DNA of 64,000 nt from Tritrichomonas musculus (Eukaryota > Parabasalia > Tritrichomonadida > Tritrichomonadidae), in the NCBI GenBank assembly GCA_039105265.1, contig JAPFFF010000001.1, positions 2,604,001 to 2,668,000 on the forward strand. Reading direction: 5' to 3'. Positions 63,955 to 64,000 of the stretch are shown one piece after another (the first letter of the stretch is position 1; each line of letters opens with the position of its first letter). A program made the translations under genes and the position numbers. The notes beneath the pieces were generated by a model. It saw only the letters and a program-made list of their open reading frames with translations. It had not been told where the DNA came from and searched no databases.

Positions 63955-64000
63955 TAGAAAAACCATTCAAAAAGTGGCGTAGAAAAAAACGATTGTCCAA

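Overview
The window looks like genomic DNA of a trichomonad (Parabasalia), most likely Tritrichomonas or a close relative. The intergenic DNA is very AT-rich, no introns are visible, and the protein families are typical of that lineage: TKL-type kinases followed by Sel1 repeats, BspA-like leucine-rich repeats, DUF3447/ankyrin proteins, GGAIY-type Pmp-like surface proteins, and BTB-like/F5-8C proteins. Several start codons lie 7-26 nt downstream of a TCA(T/C)(T/A) initiator, the known trichomonad core promoter. The species call is inference.

Layout. 1-3814 holds the 3' part of a kinase-Sel1-FYVE gene. 6371-8435 is a cytosolic (tubulin-type) carboxypeptidase. 8808-13131 holds surface-protein relics and nested DNA transposons. 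13132-16914 is an intact ankyrin/DUF3447 gene. 18783-23808 (minus) is a Ser/Gln-rich Sel1 gene carrying two TA-flanked DNA elements. 24335-26767 is a Pmp-like membrane protein and 27212-27820 a small C2-like protein. 28572-32312 (minus) holds a 5'-truncated kinase-Sel1-BspA gene and a triple UBR-box protein. 32649-35898 is a TRAPPC8/Trs85 homologue and 36919-37446 (minus) a two-repeat Myb protein. 40353-46634 is a graveyard of broken host genes between two copies of one promoter. 46612-48506 has a small unknown gene and a BTB-like/F5-8C gene. 48881-50278 (minus) is beta-amylase, with a broken inverted copy at 50864-51450. 52171-53727 is a Sel1 protein. 54781-57168 is a 2.4-kb inverted-repeat element, 58830-60172 a broken tandem-kinase gene, 61127-62707 a BTB-like coiled-coil protein, and 63214-63692 a hAT-like element.

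Themes. (1) At least nine non-autonomous inverted-repeat DNA elements are visible. Most are flanked by TA and two by 8-bp duplications, and several sit inside host coding sequence. (2) Signalling families (TKL kinases, Sel1, BTB-like) occur both as whole genes and as tandem or fragmentary relics. (3) Three otherwise healthy genes (kinase-Sel1-FYVE, carboxypeptidase, TRAPPC8) are each one base out of frame, which could be real decay or consensus error. No tRNA, rRNA or CRISPR was recognised. No virus-like element with recognisable capsid, polymerase or integrase genes was found.
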